Notes: generated from the letters alone by a model not told the origin. DNA of 64,000 nucleotides from an uncultured Oscillospiraceae bacterium (GCA_947629915.1 CANRFN010000008.1:24446-88445), one strand, 5' to 3'. Shown: positions 17,811 to 26,977, counted from the stretch's first letter. Numbers and translations are program-made.

Positions 17811-18758
17811 TCAGAGGACAGCGTTGCTCTGGTCCCCGGCCATCCAGTCTGCCAGGTTTTGAAACACGATCTCCGCCCGAAGGCGCATGGACTCCCGGGT
17901 GGCAAAGGCCACATGGGGGGTCACAAGGGTCTTGGGGGCATGGAGCAGCGGGTTTTCCGGGTCCAGCGGCGGCTCGCGGTCAAAGACATCGATGCCGGCG
18001 CCGGCGATCACACCCTTCTCCAGGGCCTCCGCCAGATCTGCCGCAACCACCACCGGGCCTCTCGCCACGTTGATGAGCAGCGCAGAGGGCTTCATCATGG
18101 CCAGCTTCTCCCGGTCGATCATGCCTCGGGTGGAGGCGTTCAGGGGGACGTGGAGCACCACGATGTCCGAGTTTTGAAGCAGCTCCTCCAGGGACACCTG
18201 GTCCACGTAGAAGGGGGCGTTTTCGTGATAGGTGGCGCTGCAGGCCAGGATGTTGGCCCCGAAGGCGTGAAACAGCTCGGCGGTGCGGCTGCCGATGTTG
18301 CCGAGGCCCACGATGCCCACGGTCTTGCCCTGGATCTCCCAGCCCACCAGGCCGTCCTTGGTCTTCCCCGCCCGGCAGCGGTCCTCCACCTGCCGGATGT
18401 TCCGGGCCAGAGACAGCACCATGCCCAGCACCAGCTCTGCCACCGCCTCGTTGGAGTACCCGGAGGCGTTGCTCACCGCGATGCCCCGCTCCCGGGCGGT
18501 CTCCAGCCCCACATGGTCTACGCCAGTGAAGGCGATGTCGATAAACTTCAGGTTGGGACAGGCCCGGATCACCTCAGCCGGCATGGGCATGTTGGCCAAA
18601 ATCATCCCGTCTGCGTCCTTCGCCTCATCGATCAACCTTGCGGGATCTGTGGTCCTGGCGTATGCCATAAACTCCACACCCTGGGCTTCAAAGGGCTTTT
18701 CCAGCGCCGCCAGCTCCTGGTCCGTGATCCCCAGGGACTCCATGATTGCAATTCTCAA
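17811..18758 (-). CDS. D-isomer specific 2-hydroxyacid dehydrogenase
   Basis: This NAD-dependent enzyme interconverts 2-keto acids and D-2-hydroxy acids. The nucleotide-binding loop VGLGNIGSRTAE is present. The catalytic Arg lies in NVARG, Glu in FDREPPL and His in TPHVAFAT. It is about 315 residues, the normal family length. A TTG start at 18758 is preferred because GGAGGGAG sits just upstream; ATG at 18773 would add five residues but has no ribosome binding site. A good promoter lies about 50 bases upstream. The glgX start is 61 bases downstream with no clear terminator between, so a shared transcript is possible. Confidence 0.93.
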   Translation of the reverse strand: MRIAIMESLGITDQELAALEKPFEAQGVEFMAYARTTDPARLIDEAKDADGMILANMPMPAEVIRACPNLKFIDIAFTGVDHVGLETARERGIAVSNASGYSNEAVAELVLGMVLSLARNIRQVEDRCRAGKTKDGLVGWEIQGKTVGIVGLGNIGSRTAELFHAFGANILACSATYHENAPFYVDQVSLEELLQNSDIVVLHVPLNASTRGMIDREKLAMMKPSALLINVARGPVVVAADLAEALEKGVIAGAGIDVFDREPPLDPENPLLHAPKTLVTPHVAFATRESMRLRAEIVFQNLADWMAGDQSNAVL

Positions 18759-18805
18759 AATGGCTCCCTCCATGGCAAGGCCTGTGCCTTGTATTTTCCG
18801 GTATC

Positions 18806-18833
18806 ATTGTACCGCAGTTTTCCCCATTTGCAA
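18806..18833 (-). promoter_or_regulatory. Promoter of the 2-hydroxyacid dehydrogenase gene
   Basis: On the minus strand TTGCAA (18833-18828) and TACAAT (18811-18806) are separated by 16 bases. Confidence 0.7.
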
Positions 18834-18889
18834 AGGGGAAACCTTGTGCCACTTTCCACAACACAGGTCCGCTCTATCGCCCATTGGGG

Positions 18890-18922
18890 AAAAGGCTACC
18901 CCGCAGACACGCGTCTGCGGGG
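18890..18922 (-). terminator. Terminator of the helicase / DUF4391-like unit
   Basis: A 10-bp perfect stem (CCCCGCAGAC, loop ACGC) begins one base after the stop codon. It is followed on the minus strand by TAGCCTTTTCC. Confidence 0.75.
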
Positions 18923-19966
18923 CTATGAATCGTCTTCTGTTTGGGGTCTGTCCTCCGGTTTGGGCGGGGCGCTGTACAGAGGGGCTCCGTACAGGGGATT
19001 GCTGTAGCAGGGGGCGCCCATCAGATCCTTCAGGTAGATCTCACTGTAGTAGTCCGGCAGGTCATCGTCCGGGGCGGGCTCTTCTTCTGCATAGAATGCC
19101 GCGATGATCTCCCGGGCGGCCCGGTTGCTCAGGGTCCTGCAGTACAGCGATTTCGCATAGTGGCTGCAGGCGATGAGGTAGCTCTGCAGCCACTGCTCCT
19201 CTGGGGCAGCTGGGCCCTCCGCCTGGCGATACAGGGATCTGGCGTGACTGCAGCAGTAGTCCAGAAAGAGCCGGTGCTCCCAGTCTCCGTGCTCGTCCAG
19301 CGCTCTGCCCGGGTAGAGCCGGATCTCGTCCGTCTCATTGTAGAAGAAGCGCTGTCCGCACTCCAGGGTATAACCCAGAAATTGCTTCCGCCGCTGCAGC
19401 GCCCTGCTCTGTACCAGGGATTCCTGAAAGAACTCTTTCTCGTGGTCGCAAACCTGATCGCCATCGGTGTAGTTGCTTACGGTTTTCGTCCAGCGCTCAC
19501 AGAGGTGGGTGGCAGAGCGGGCTTTCTCCAGGTCCCCCCGCAATCTGCCGAAAAACGCCCGGTCTCCATCCTTTTGGGCATTCAGTTTGATGTCCTTGGT
19601 GCAGGTCACATGCAGGGATGCGACCTGCTCCCGGTCCAGCACAGTCTCCTCCTCATCGCGGAAGTAGAACTTCACCACATACTCGCACTTTACGATGAGC
19701 AGCATGGGATAGGGAATGGCGCATTGAATGGCGTTGGTGAACTCCGCCAGGAAATAGCGCTCCTGCACGGTGTCGTTGATCTCCGCCAGGAGCACCACCA
19801 CCTCCCCGTCCCGATATGGGAAGGTATACAGCAGGCGCAGCTGCTCCAGTGCCAGATCCAGCGCCTCATATTGCCTTGGGCCCAGGATGGCCTTTCGGAA
19901 GAGCGTCTCCCGGCTGATCGATAAGGACACCCGATATCTCTCGGGGAATTGCAGCAATTCTTCCAT
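18923..19966 (-). CDS. DUF4391-like partner of the helicase
   Basis: The first half of this 347-residue protein resembles DUF4391. It contains EVVVLLAEINDTVQERYF followed by NAIQCAIPYPMLLIVKCEY, the arrangement of that family, and then a Lys/Asp-rich middle. The C-terminal half is helical, with Tyr/Cys-rich stretches such as FLDYCCSHARSLY, and ends in a Pro/Tyr/Asp-rich tail. DUF4391 proteins are usually encoded beside helicases in suspected defence loci. The gene starts four bases after the helicase stop with GAGGTGAGG overlapping that stop, so it is translationally coupled. A nuclease motif was not found. The family assignment is by pattern only. Confidence 0.6.
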   Translation of the reverse strand: MEELLQFPERYRVSLSISRETLFRKAILGPRQYEALDLALEQLRLLYTFPYRDGEVVVLLAEINDTVQERYFLAEFTNAIQCAIPYPMLLIVKCEYVVKFYFRDEEETVLDREQVASLHVTCTKDIKLNAQKDGDRAFFGRLRGDLEKARSATHLCERWTKTVSNYTDGDQVCDHEKEFFQESLVQSRALQRRKQFLGYTLECGQRFFYNETDEIRLYPGRALDEHGDWEHRLFLDYCCSHARSLYRQAEGPAAPEEQWLQSYLIACSHYAKSLYCRTLSNRAAREIIAAFYAEEEPAPDDDLPDYYSEIYLKDLMGAPCYSNPLYGAPLYSAPPKPEDRPQTEDDS

Positions 19967-19970
19967 GTCC

Positions 19971-22900
19971 TCACCTCACCACCAGGTACTGTGCCAGTTC
20001 CAGATCCGCCGGGCCGGTGATTTTGGCGGAGAGGAATGTGGTGCCGCCGGAGCGGAACAGGCTGGTGATCATGCTCTCCCGTTGCACCTGGACAACGGAG
20101 TCCACAGCGGCCTGCAGCAATGCGCCAATCCGGGACATATCCGTACGCCAGCGGGTCTCCCGGTCCAGCTCTGCACAGAGCTTTTGGTCCGGTTTCTTCC
20201 GGTCCACGCTGTACAGGCGCATGGCATAGAGGGTCTGCGCCCCATGGAGGTGATCATACAGGATGGTGCCATCCTCCCGGACATACACCAGGTAGTACGG
20301 GTTAAAGCGATTCATCAGATCGGCATACCGGTTGGGATGCCGGTGCCGGAAGACGAAGATCACCCCAGGCACCTCGCCTTTTGTCACGGCGTAGAGTCCG
20401 GAGGGCACGCTGTCTATGTCACGGTACTCCCCCATGTGGGAGACGATGTCCGTGTGGTATTCGCTCATGGTGAGCTCTGCGGTCTGTACCCCGCCTGCCA
20501 CCTGATCCTCGTCCGGCAGCTCCGAGATGATCTGTCTCAGCTGGTTTTTTCGGTACTCCTCCTCCCGCTTTTTGGCCAGGTCCTCCTCCTCAATCGGGTT
20601 ATCATCCCCGGTGGAGGCCAAAACCGCCGCCTTCATGCGGTTCTCTACCCGCGTTTTCAGGTTCAGATAGAGGTCCAGGTCCACATCTGGCCAGTAGTTC
20701 ACCAGTTGGATGACCTTATTGTGGCTGCCGATCCGGTCCACTCGGCCGAACCGCTGGATGATGCGCACCGGGTTCCAGTGAATGTCGTAGTTGATGCAGT
20801 AATCACAGTCCTGGAGGTTCTGTCCTTCCGAGACGCAGTCTGTGGCGATGAGAATGTCGATATCCTGCTTGTCCCGGGGGTAGTTTACGTCCCGCTCCAT
20901 GGAAAGGGGCGAGAAGCTGGCCAGGATCCGCTCGGATTTCCCCACCAGCCCAGGCACCGTAGATTGGGCCGGTCCAGAGCCTGTGACCATGCCGGTGTTC
21001 AGGCCCAGTTCCCTCTTTGCCATCCCACTGATGTGGGTGTAGAGATACTCTGCGGTTTCTGCGTAAAAGGTAAAGATCAGGACCTTGCGGTTCTTCTCGT
21101 TGAAAGGGTGCTGTGTCTTCTTCCGGATGAGGTCCATCAAGGTCTGCAGCTTGTTGTCCTTCTCTGGGGTGATCGACTGCACCTTGGGAAGGATGTCCTC
21201 CAGAGCCTCCACATCGATCCGGATGGACTCTCTCCACGCTTCGCAATTCACATCATTGAGGTCCAGCCGATTCGAGGAGATGGTGATCACATCGGCGCTG
21301 TCGTCCTCCTCCTCGTCCTCATTTTCCTCTTTGGCCTCGGCCACGTTGATGGTTCCCACACCGGTCTCCAGGAACCGGTCTATCCCGTCCAGGGTCTCCC
21401 GCATGTATTGGATCAAACGCGTAACTGTGAGCACAAAAGAGTGCACCGAGCTCTCCAGGCGTTTCATCACCAGAATCGCCATGACGTACTGTACACCCAG
21501 CAGACGAATCACACTGAACAGCAGATTACCGTTGCGGTCCTTGTATTTGTCTTGCCGATCCTCATAGATGAAGCTGCCAGCCCCGTAAGCCGCCATGGTC
21601 AGATGCGCAAGGGTTTCGTATAAGATGTCGTAGCTTATCTTCCCCTCGCCCCGCACCAGGGGCGGCCGCATGGAGATGGGAGGTAGCTTTTTTGGAAATG
21701 GCCCCAATTTTGAGACATCGTAGAACTGTTGGATCTGCCTGCGGGAGCGGGCAATGGACATGGCATCCATCACCATATAAAAGCTGGGGTTCATCATGTC
21801 CGCCAGGGCCGCCATCGAGCGGTCCTCCTCTCTCTGCCAAGCACTATAGGCACGCTGGGCAGCGGTGAACACGCCGGTGAGGGTTGCGCGGGTGTGCAGC
21901 CGTTCGGCAAACTCCCCCTTAGGGTTCCGAAACACCAGCGCAAATTGGTTGCGCAGGTCCCGGAAGCTGTTGTTCACAGGGGTGGCCGTGAGCATCAGCA
22001 CCTTGGTCTCCACGCCCTCCTCCAGGATGTGCTTTTTCAGCATGGAGTAGCGGTTTTCCTTCTTTTTCTCGTTCGGCTTTCTCTTCTTCTTGTTCAGTTT
22101 GTCTGTGCCAGTACGGAAGTTGTGGCTCTCATCGATCACCACCAGGCTGTAGCTGCCCCAGTTGATGTTCTCAATGCGCTTGCCGGTATCGGTCTTTCCC
22201 TTCACCCGCAGCAAATCCGTGTGGTATAACACATCATAGGAGAGGTGATCTGCCAGCAGCGGATTGGAGGGCAAGCTGGAGCGGAAGGCCAGCCAGTTGC
22301 CCCGCAGCCGTTTGGGGCACAGCACCAGCACCTTTTCTCCCTTCTTCTCATAGTACTGGATCACCGCCAAGGCCGTGTAAGTCTTGCCCAGGCCCACGCT
22401 GTCCGCCAGGATGCAGCCGTTGTACTGCTCCAGTTTGCTGATAATGGCCACGGCGGCATCCCGCTGGAAGGAGAACAGGATATTCCATGTGGCGCTGCTG
22501 GCGAGCTCCTCAGGCTTCTGGATCAGGCTCTCTGATGCCACTCCCAGGGCGTAGTCCCGAAATAGCTGGTACAGCGTGCGAAAGTACACCAGATCCGGGG
22601 CCGTCTCGCTGGCTGCCATCTGAAGGGTTTGCAGCACATCGCCTGTGATATCCGTTCCCGCGGGATCCCCCCACATCTGATCGAACATCTTCTGATACCG
22701 CTGGGCCTTCTTTCCCGCATAGAAGCGCACCACGCCGCCGCTCTCATCTTCCGCATCGTCCTGTGCCTGATCTGTGCGCAGCTGTGCACTACCCAGCGTG
22801 TCCATGGTAAAGGTCCTCAGATGGGTATAGACCAGGGGGAGGCCATGGTACCTGGGCGGGGTGATGAGGATAAAGTGGGCCCGGCGGGCGGCGCCCTCCA

Positions 22901-23246
22901 GCATCCGGAAAGCGCCCCTCTTCTGCAGCCACTGGTGGCACTCCTGGGACAGGTTCTTCTGGGTGAGCTCCGGGTGGTCTGCCAGCTCCTCCTCTGTGCC
23001 CAAAAGGCCGCCTATAGTGTGGTCCTGGGACACACGGCGGGTCTTGTTGTCCTGCTCCGTCTTCTTCACCGCGGAGACCATGGGAAGGTAGAGGAAGCGG
23101 AAAGAGACACAGCACTCCAACTGGTCCTGCAGGGCCTGATACGCGTATATGGAAAAGTCTGAACTACAGATAGAGATGGAGCAGCCGGGCTGAATCGCCT
23201 CAGACAGCTCATCCAGCAGCCCCCACGTCTGATACCGCTCCTCCAA
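19971..23246 (-). CDS. Large SNF2-type helicase with N-terminal PLD-like region
   Basis: This 1,091-residue DNA-dependent ATPase has an N-terminal region (about 1-140, with SISICSSDFSIYAYQALQDQ) resembling the phospholipase-D-like domain of defence helicases. The HKD residues are not evident. The SNF2 core follows: Walker A DSVGLGKTYTAL (about 285), DESH in VVIDESHNF (about 369) and LTATPVNN. The second lobe carries DCVSEGQNLQ and QRFGRVDRIGS (about 835). A C-terminal region of about 200 residues is unassigned. The start is TTG with GGGGAGGT upstream. It has its own promoter and is followed four bases later by the DUF4391-like gene. No methyltransferase is present nearby. Confidence 0.88.
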   Translation of the reverse strand: MEERYQTWGLLDELSEAIQPGCSISICSSDFSIYAYQALQDQLECCVSFRFLYLPMVSAVKKTEQDNKTRRVSQDHTIGGLLGTEEELADHPELTQKNLSQECHQWLQKRGAFRMLEGAARRAHFILITPPRYHGLPLVYTHLRTFTMDTLGSAQLRTDQAQDDAEDESGGVVRFYAGKKAQRYQKMFDQMWGDPAGTDITGDVLQTLQMAASETAPDLVYFRTLYQLFRDYALGVASESLIQKPEELASSATWNILFSFQRDAAVAIISKLEQYNGCILADSVGLGKTYTALAVIQYYEKKGEKVLVLCPKRLRGNWLAFRSSLPSNPLLADHLSYDVLYHTDLLRVKGKTDTGKRIENINWGSYSLVVIDESHNFRTGTDKLNKKKRKPNEKKKENRYSMLKKHILEEGVETKVLMLTATPVNNSFRDLRNQFALVFRNPKGEFAERLHTRATLTGVFTAAQRAYSAWQREEDRSMAALADMMNPSFYMVMDAMSIARSRRQIQQFYDVSKLGPFPKKLPPISMRPPLVRGEGKISYDILYETLAHLTMAAYGAGSFIYEDRQDKYKDRNGNLLFSVIRLLGVQYVMAILVMKRLESSVHSFVLTVTRLIQYMRETLDGIDRFLETGVGTINVAEAKEENEDEEEDDSADVITISSNRLDLNDVNCEAWRESIRIDVEALEDILPKVQSITPEKDNKLQTLMDLIRKKTQHPFNEKNRKVLIFTFYAETAEYLYTHISGMAKRELGLNTGMVTGSGPAQSTVPGLVGKSERILASFSPLSMERDVNYPRDKQDIDILIATDCVSEGQNLQDCDYCINYDIHWNPVRIIQRFGRVDRIGSHNKVIQLVNYWPDVDLDLYLNLKTRVENRMKAAVLASTGDDNPIEEEDLAKKREEEYRKNQLRQIISELPDEDQVAGGVQTAELTMSEYHTDIVSHMGEYRDIDSVPSGLYAVTKGEVPGVIFVFRHRHPNRYADLMNRFNPYYLVYVREDGTILYDHLHGAQTLYAMRLYSVDRKKPDQKLCAELDRETRWRTDMSRIGALLQAAVDSVVQVQRESMITSLFRSGGTTFLSAKITGPADLELAQYLVVR

Positions 23247-23274
23247 GCCAACACCTCCCCAGAAAGTGATTTCT

Positions 23275-23285
23275 ACTGTTACAGT
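23275..23285. promoter_or_regulatory. Small palindrome just after the helicase promoter
   Basis: ACTGT-T-ACAGT is an 11-bp perfect inverted repeat lying 5 bases downstream of the -10, in the early transcribed region. It is a possible operator; its length alone is weak evidence. Confidence 0.3.
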
Positions 23286-23290
23286 GAACT

Positions 23291-23319
23291 AGTGTAGCAC
23301 AATTTTCCCGTCTTTGCAA
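23291..23319 (-). promoter_or_regulatory. Promoter of the helicase unit
   Basis: On the minus strand TTGCAA (23319-23314) and TACACT (23296-23291) are spaced 17 bases apart, about 45 bases before the TTG start. Confidence 0.65.
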
Positions 23320-23491
23320 CGACATCTTGTGCGTTTAGGTGACATATCTTGACACTTTGTACAGATAGACAGGAAAGCAGCATGCTCAGCCGCCTGTTTC
23401 GGCATTTTCCGGCTTTCCCAATCATCCACCGGATCGGCCATTCAATCTCTCCGTCTGCCTCTCATGCCAAATCCAGTCTGGCCTACCGCTG

Positions 23492-23520
23492 TTGCCGCGG
23501 TCCCTCCGATGGTGTATAAT
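23492..23520 (+). promoter_or_regulatory. Promoter of the MBL-fold lipoprotein gene
   Basis: TTGCCG (23492-23497) and TATAAT (23515-23520) are spaced 17 bases apart, 33 bases before the start. Confidence 0.7.
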
Positions 23521-23553
23521 GGCGCAACCCCAAGTCCCCCAGGAGGTGCGGCA

Positions 23554-24411
23554 ATGAAGTCCCTGTTTTCCCATCCCAGGCGGCCAGCCAGTGCCCTGCT
23601 CGCCCTTATGCTGTTGGTCTGCTGCGGCTGCTCTAATGCACCGGCACAGTTCTCCTCAACCGGCACCCGTCTCACCGTCTACGCCTTCTCCGCCGGGGCG
23701 GCAGACGCCTTTCTCCTCACCTCGAAGACCGCGGCGGTGCTCATAGACTGCGGGGAAAAGGGCTTCGGCAAAGAGATCGTACAGCACCTGCGCGATCTGG
23801 GCATCCAGCGGTTGGACTACCTGATCCTCACCCATTTCGACAAGGACCATGTGGGCGGGGCGGCTAAGGTCCTCCAGTCCGTGGAGATCGGCCAGATCCT
23901 GCAGTCCAACGTGCCCAAGGACTCCAAGGCATACCGCAGCTACCTGGAGGCCCTGGAGGAGACCGGGGAGACACCGAAGACGGTCCAGGAGGAACTGTCC
24001 TTCTCCCTGGACGGCGTTCAGTACACTGTCCTCCCGCCGGCGGAGCACTATGCCGCCAACGAGAGCAACAACTCCTCCCTCATCCTCACCGTCTCCAATG
24101 GGGCAGACAGACTGCTCTTTCCGGGAGATGCAGAGGAGGAGCGGATTGCGGCGTTTCTGGACCTCCATCTGGGCACCTTCCAGTTTCTGAAAGTCCCCCA
24201 CCACGGCCGGTTTGGCGGCGAGACAGAGCACCTCATCCAGGCCATCCAACCGGAGATCGCGGTGATCACATCGTCCGAGGAGGAGCCGGAGGACGCCGCC
24301 ACGGTGCGCTGTCTGGAGCAGGCAGGTGCCACTGTATGCCTCACAAGGGACGGTCCTGTGGTGATCGAGAGCACTGGAAGCGGCATCACCGCCCGACAAG
24401 ATCCATCCTAA
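23554..24411 (+). CDS. Secreted MBL-fold (ComEC-like) metallohydrolase, lipoprotein
   Basis: This 285-residue protein has a lipoprotein-type signal (hydrophobic segment, then LVCCGC|SN). The mature part is a metallo-beta-lactamase fold of the ComEC C-terminal type: THFDKDHVGGA (metal ligands), LFPGDA and KVPHHGRFGGE. Such exported proteins are thought to hydrolyse phosphodiester or similar substrates outside the membrane; the substrate is not known. The start at 23554 has AGGAGGT upstream and lies downstream of the promoter, so the longer frame from 23464, which begins before the -35 element, is rejected. Confidence 0.9.
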   Translation: MKSLFSHPRRPASALLALMLLVCCGCSNAPAQFSSTGTRLTVYAFSAGAADAFLLTSKTAAVLIDCGEKGFGKEIVQHLRDLGIQRLDYLILTHFDKDHVGGAAKVLQSVEIGQILQSNVPKDSKAYRSYLEALEETGETPKTVQEELSFSLDGVQYTVLPPAEHYAANESNNSSLILTVSNGADRLLFPGDAEEERIAAFLDLHLGTFQFLKVPHHGRFGGETEHLIQAIQPEIAVITSSEEEPEDAATVRCLEQAGATVCLTRDGPVVIESTGSGITARQDPS

Positions 24412-24452
24412 CAGCATCCCCCGACACACCGCTGTGCGCCGGGGGACACTAT

Positions 24453-24947
24453 TTACTCTGTTGGCACAGACTGGTCTGGATCGTCAAGATTCTCCGATGC
24501 TGCCATGATGGCCCGGCGGAAGGTCGCCATAAGGCCCTCCATTGGAAATTGGAACACCGCATATCCCATGGCGCAGGAGGTCATGTACTCTTCTGTGGGG
24601 ACCGCCAGCGGATAGCCATCGTTCATGAGGTACATAAAGCCCTCCGCTTGTACCGGCGTCTCGGTCCAGATGCTCAGATACTCCACCTGCAGACGTACCT
24701 TGTGATACAGATTGGGGCAATCCTCATATTCGTCCAGGGCCTTCTCCTCCCCCGCCGCTATATCCCAGACCACTGCGGGGACAATGCCGCCCTCTTTTGG
24801 CTCCAACGTGAGGTACGCCCGATGATACGCCCCTCTGCACTGCAGGATCCAGCCCTCCAGGTAGGCGGTCCCCATGGCAAATGCACACGGACAATGCTTT
24901 CTCAGCTCTTGGAGGCTCATGTTGCTGCCGTAGGCGATATAGGTCAC
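24453..24947 (-). CDS. Gamma-glutamylcyclotransferase-like protein
   Basis: The 164-residue protein opens with TYIAYGSNMS, the nucleotide-like YGSN loop of the GGCT fold, and has the probable catalytic Glu in LDEYEDC. Members release 5-oxoproline from gamma-glutamyl compounds or act on related amines. The start is GTG at 24947 with AGGAGGAGACC upstream; the longer frame from 24980 runs into a hairpin and is less likely. It lies downstream of the rplL terminator and converges with the MBL gene. Confidence 0.85.
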   Translation of the reverse strand: MTYIAYGSNMSLQELRKHCPCAFAMGTAYLEGWILQCRGAYHRAYLTLEPKEGGIVPAVVWDIAAGEEKALDEYEDCPNLYHKVRLQVEYLSIWTETPVQAEGFMYLMNDGYPLAVPTEEYMTSCAMGYAVFQFPMEGLMATFRRAIMAASENLDDPDQSVPTE

Positions 24948-24970
24948 TGTGGTCTCCTCCTGTTCTCTTT

Positions 24971-24988
24971 GCCTGCACACGGTGCAGG
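24971..24988. other. Hairpin upstream of the cyclotransferase-like gene
   Basis: GCCTGCAC and GTGCAGGC form an 8-bp stem with a short loop, about 25 bases before the GTG start. No T-run; its role is unclear. Confidence 0.35.
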
Positions 24989-24991
24989 CTG

Positions 24992-25029
24992 AAAAAATAC
25001 CCCGGTGGGCATCAACCTCACCGGGGTAT
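24992..25029 (-). terminator. Terminator of the ribosomal protein operon
   Basis: An 11-bp perfect stem (ATACCCCGGTG) is followed on the minus strand by TTTTTT, 67 bases after the rplL stop. Confidence 0.9.
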
Positions 25030-25095
25030 GATCTGTTTTCGCCAGAGCACCCAGACGGTGCCGGCTGTGGAAGATGGATGCTGCAGGACTGCTGA

Positions 25096-25470
25096 TTACT
25101 TCAGCTCGACCTTGCCGCCGGCATCCTCGATCTTCTTCTTCAGCTCTTCGGCCTCGTCCTTGGAGACGGCCTCCTTCAGGGTCTTGGGAGCGCCTTCGAC
25201 GGTGGCCTTGGCCTCGGCCAGGCCCTGGCCGGTGATCTCGCGGACCACCTTGATGACCTTGATCTTGGTGGCGGCATCGAAACCGGTGAGCACCACGTCG
25301 AACTCGGTCTTCTCCTCCACTACGGGAGCGGCGGGGCCGGCATTGCTGGCGGCCATAGCGGCGGCGGAAACGCCGAACTCTTCCTCGAGAGCCTTTACGA
25401 GCTCGCTGAGCTCCAGAACGGTGAGCTTCTTGTACTCCTCAACCAGGGCATTGATCTTCTCGCTTGCCAT
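25096..25470 (-). CDS. rplL: 50S ribosomal protein L7/L12
   Basis: L7/L12 forms the ribosomal stalk that recruits translation factors. The 124-residue protein shows the N-terminal dimerisation helix, an Ala-rich hinge (about 35-55) and the C-terminal domain with [18 protein letters not shown] and [14 protein letters not shown]. Length and sequence are typical. AGGAGGT precedes the start. It is the last gene of the operon and follows rplJ. Confidence 0.99.
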   Translation of the reverse strand: MASEKINALVEEYKKLTVLELSELVKALEEEFGVSAAAMAASNAGPAAPVVEEKTEFDVVLTGFDAATKIKVIKVVREITGQGLAEAKATVEGAPKTLKEAVSKDEAEELKKKIEDAGGKVELK

Positions 25471-25536
25471 GATAAATAAACCTCCTATATGATCGAAGTG
25501 TTAATGATGTTCCTGCTCTGCAGGATGGGTTGCCGC

Positions 25537-26067
25537 CTATTCGGCAGCGGCGGGTGCCTCTTCGGCGGGAGCGGTCTGCTTCTCCACGATGGCCTCGGTG
25601 ACGGCGGCCAACTGGGTGAGGGGCATGAGCAGCATACCCAGAACCTGAGACAGCAGGACTTCCTTGGAGGGCAGTTCGGACAGTGCCAGCACGTCGTCCA
25701 GGGGCAGGACCTGACCGTCCATAAAGCCGGCCTTGATGTTGAACCGGTCGCCCATCTGCTTGGCGTACTTGTTCACGATCCGCATGGGGGCGATGGGGTC
25801 GCCCTTGGTGACAGCCATGGACGTGGAGCCGTTGAGCACGTTGTCCAGGTCGCCCAGATTCAGATCGTCCAGAGCCCGGCGGAGCAGAGTGTTCTTCACA
25901 ACCGCGTACTCCACGCCGTTCTCCCGCAGTTCCTTACGCAGTGCGGTATCCTCGGCCACGGTGATACCCTTGTAATCCACGAGAACGCCGGAAGTAGCGC
26001 CGTTCAGGGATTCCTTCAGAGCGGCCACCACGGCCTGCTTCTCGCTGAGAACCTTTGCGTTAGGCAT
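25537..26067 (-). CDS. rplJ: 50S ribosomal protein L10
   Basis: L10 anchors the L7/L12 dimers to the ribosome. The 176-residue protein starts MPNAKVLSEKQAVVAALKES and contains the family's GVLVDYKGITVAEDTALRKE stretch. An Ala/Glu-rich tail ends the protein. GGAGGTGAATCC precedes the start. An L10 leader RNA with its own promoter lies directly upstream, which fits autoregulation by L10-L12. Confidence 0.99.
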   Translation of the reverse strand: MPNAKVLSEKQAVVAALKESLNGATSGVLVDYKGITVAEDTALRKELRENGVEYAVVKNTLLRRALDDLNLGDLDNVLNGSTSMAVTKGDPIAPMRIVNKYAKQMGDRFNIKAGFMDGQVLPLDDVLALSELPSKEVLLSQVLGMLLMPLTQLAAVTEAIVEKQTAPAEEAPAAAE

Positions 26068-26191
26068 AGTTTGGATTCACCTCCGGATAAAGTAAAGTGC
26101 CGCGTTTCGAAAACGCGGCACGAAAAAGCATCGTATGCCGCGATCTCGGCGGGGTTTACACCAGTCTGGCCACCCGCTGTCTTCGAACGCG
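26068..26191 (-). ncRNA. L10 leader (autoregulatory RNA of rplJL)
   Basis: The transcript from the promoter at 26226-26198 would begin near 26191. It contains GAAGACAGCGGGTGGC and CCCCGCCGAGAT, which match the known L10 leader core to which L10-L12 binds. An 11-bp terminator hairpin follows at 26097-26121 before the rplJ ribosome binding site. Regulation by L10 is established for the family; here it is inferred from the match. Confidence 0.8.
26088..26121 (-). terminator. Attenuator hairpin of the L10 leader
   Basis: An 11-bp perfect stem (GTGCCGCGTTT with a three-base loop) is followed on the minus strand by TTTACTTTA, 21 bases before the rplJ start. Confidence 0.75.
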
Positions 26192-26197
26192 ATGGGG

Positions 26198-26226
26198 ATT
26201 ATACCAGCCTCCGGAGCCGCCGTCAA
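26198..26226 (-). promoter_or_regulatory. Promoter of rplJ-rplL
   Basis: On the minus strand TTGACG (26226-26221) and TATAAT (26203-26198) are spaced 17 bases apart, inside the rplA-rplJ gap. Confidence 0.85.
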
Positions 26227-26281
26227 GGGGCCCCGGAGAACCAATATCGAAAAAAGTGCCGAATTTCGCTTCAGTCGAGGC

Positions 26282-26977
26282 TTACACGAACTTGCCGGCG
26301 TTGACCTTCACACCGGGGCCCATGGTGCAGGCTGCCACGCAGGAGCGGATATACTGACCTTTGGCGGCGGCGGGCTTGGCGCGGACGATGGCGGTCATGA
26401 GGGCTGCCAGGTTCTCAGACAGCTTCTCGGGGCCAAAGGAGACCTTGCCGATGGGGCAGTGGATGATGTTGGTCTTGTCCAGACGGTACTCCACTTTACC
26501 GGCTTTGATCTCTTTGACGGCCTGGGTGACGTTGGGGGTGACGGTGCCGGCCTTGGGGGAGGGCATCAAGCCCTTGGGGCCCAGGATCTTACCGAGACGG
26601 CCCACGATACCCATCATGTCGGGGGTGGCGACTACTACATCGAAGCCGAACCAGTTCTCCTTCTGGATGCGCTCTACCAGCTCCATGCCGCCGGCGAAAT
26701 CTGCGCCTGCGTCCAGAGCTTCCTGCACCTTGGCGTCCTTGGCGAACACCAGGACCTTGCGGGTCTTGCCGGTGCCGTGGGGGAGGACGATGGCGCCGCG
26801 GACCTGCTGGTCTGCGTGACGGCTGTCCACGCCGAGCTTGACGTGCAGCTCAACGGTCTCATCGAACTTGGCGGTGGCGGTCTTGATGACGAGGGCCATC
26901 GCATCGTTCACTTCGTACTGGGTCTGGCGATCCACCTGCTTGGCGGAATCGACATACTTCTTGCCTTTCTTAGCCAT
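26282..26977 (-). CDS. rplA: 50S ribosomal protein L1
   Basis: L1 forms the mobile stalk near the ribosomal E site and can repress its own operon. The 231-residue protein begins [20 protein letters not shown] and contains [20 protein letters not shown], the most conserved L1 block. AAAGGAGGAGCG precedes the start. The rplK stop lies 18 bases upstream. Confidence 0.99.
   Translation of the reverse strand: MAKKGKKYVDSAKQVDRQTQYEVNDAMALVIKTATAKFDETVELHVKLGVDSRHADQQVRGAIVLPHGTGKTRKVLVFAKDAKVQEALDAGADFAGGMELVERIQKENWFGFDVVVATPDMMGIVGRLGKILGPKGLMPSPKAGTVTPNVTQAVKEIKAGKVEYRLDKTNIIHCPIGKVSFGPEKLSENLAALMTAIVRAKPAAAKGQYIRSCVAACTMGPGVKVNAGKFV

Noticed and set aside
23291..23307. Possible fourth copy of the ATTTGTAGCACAAAT palindrome at the helicase promoter
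   Set aside because: Only TGTAGCACAA matches; the symmetric arms are not conserved, so it is treated as chance similarity.
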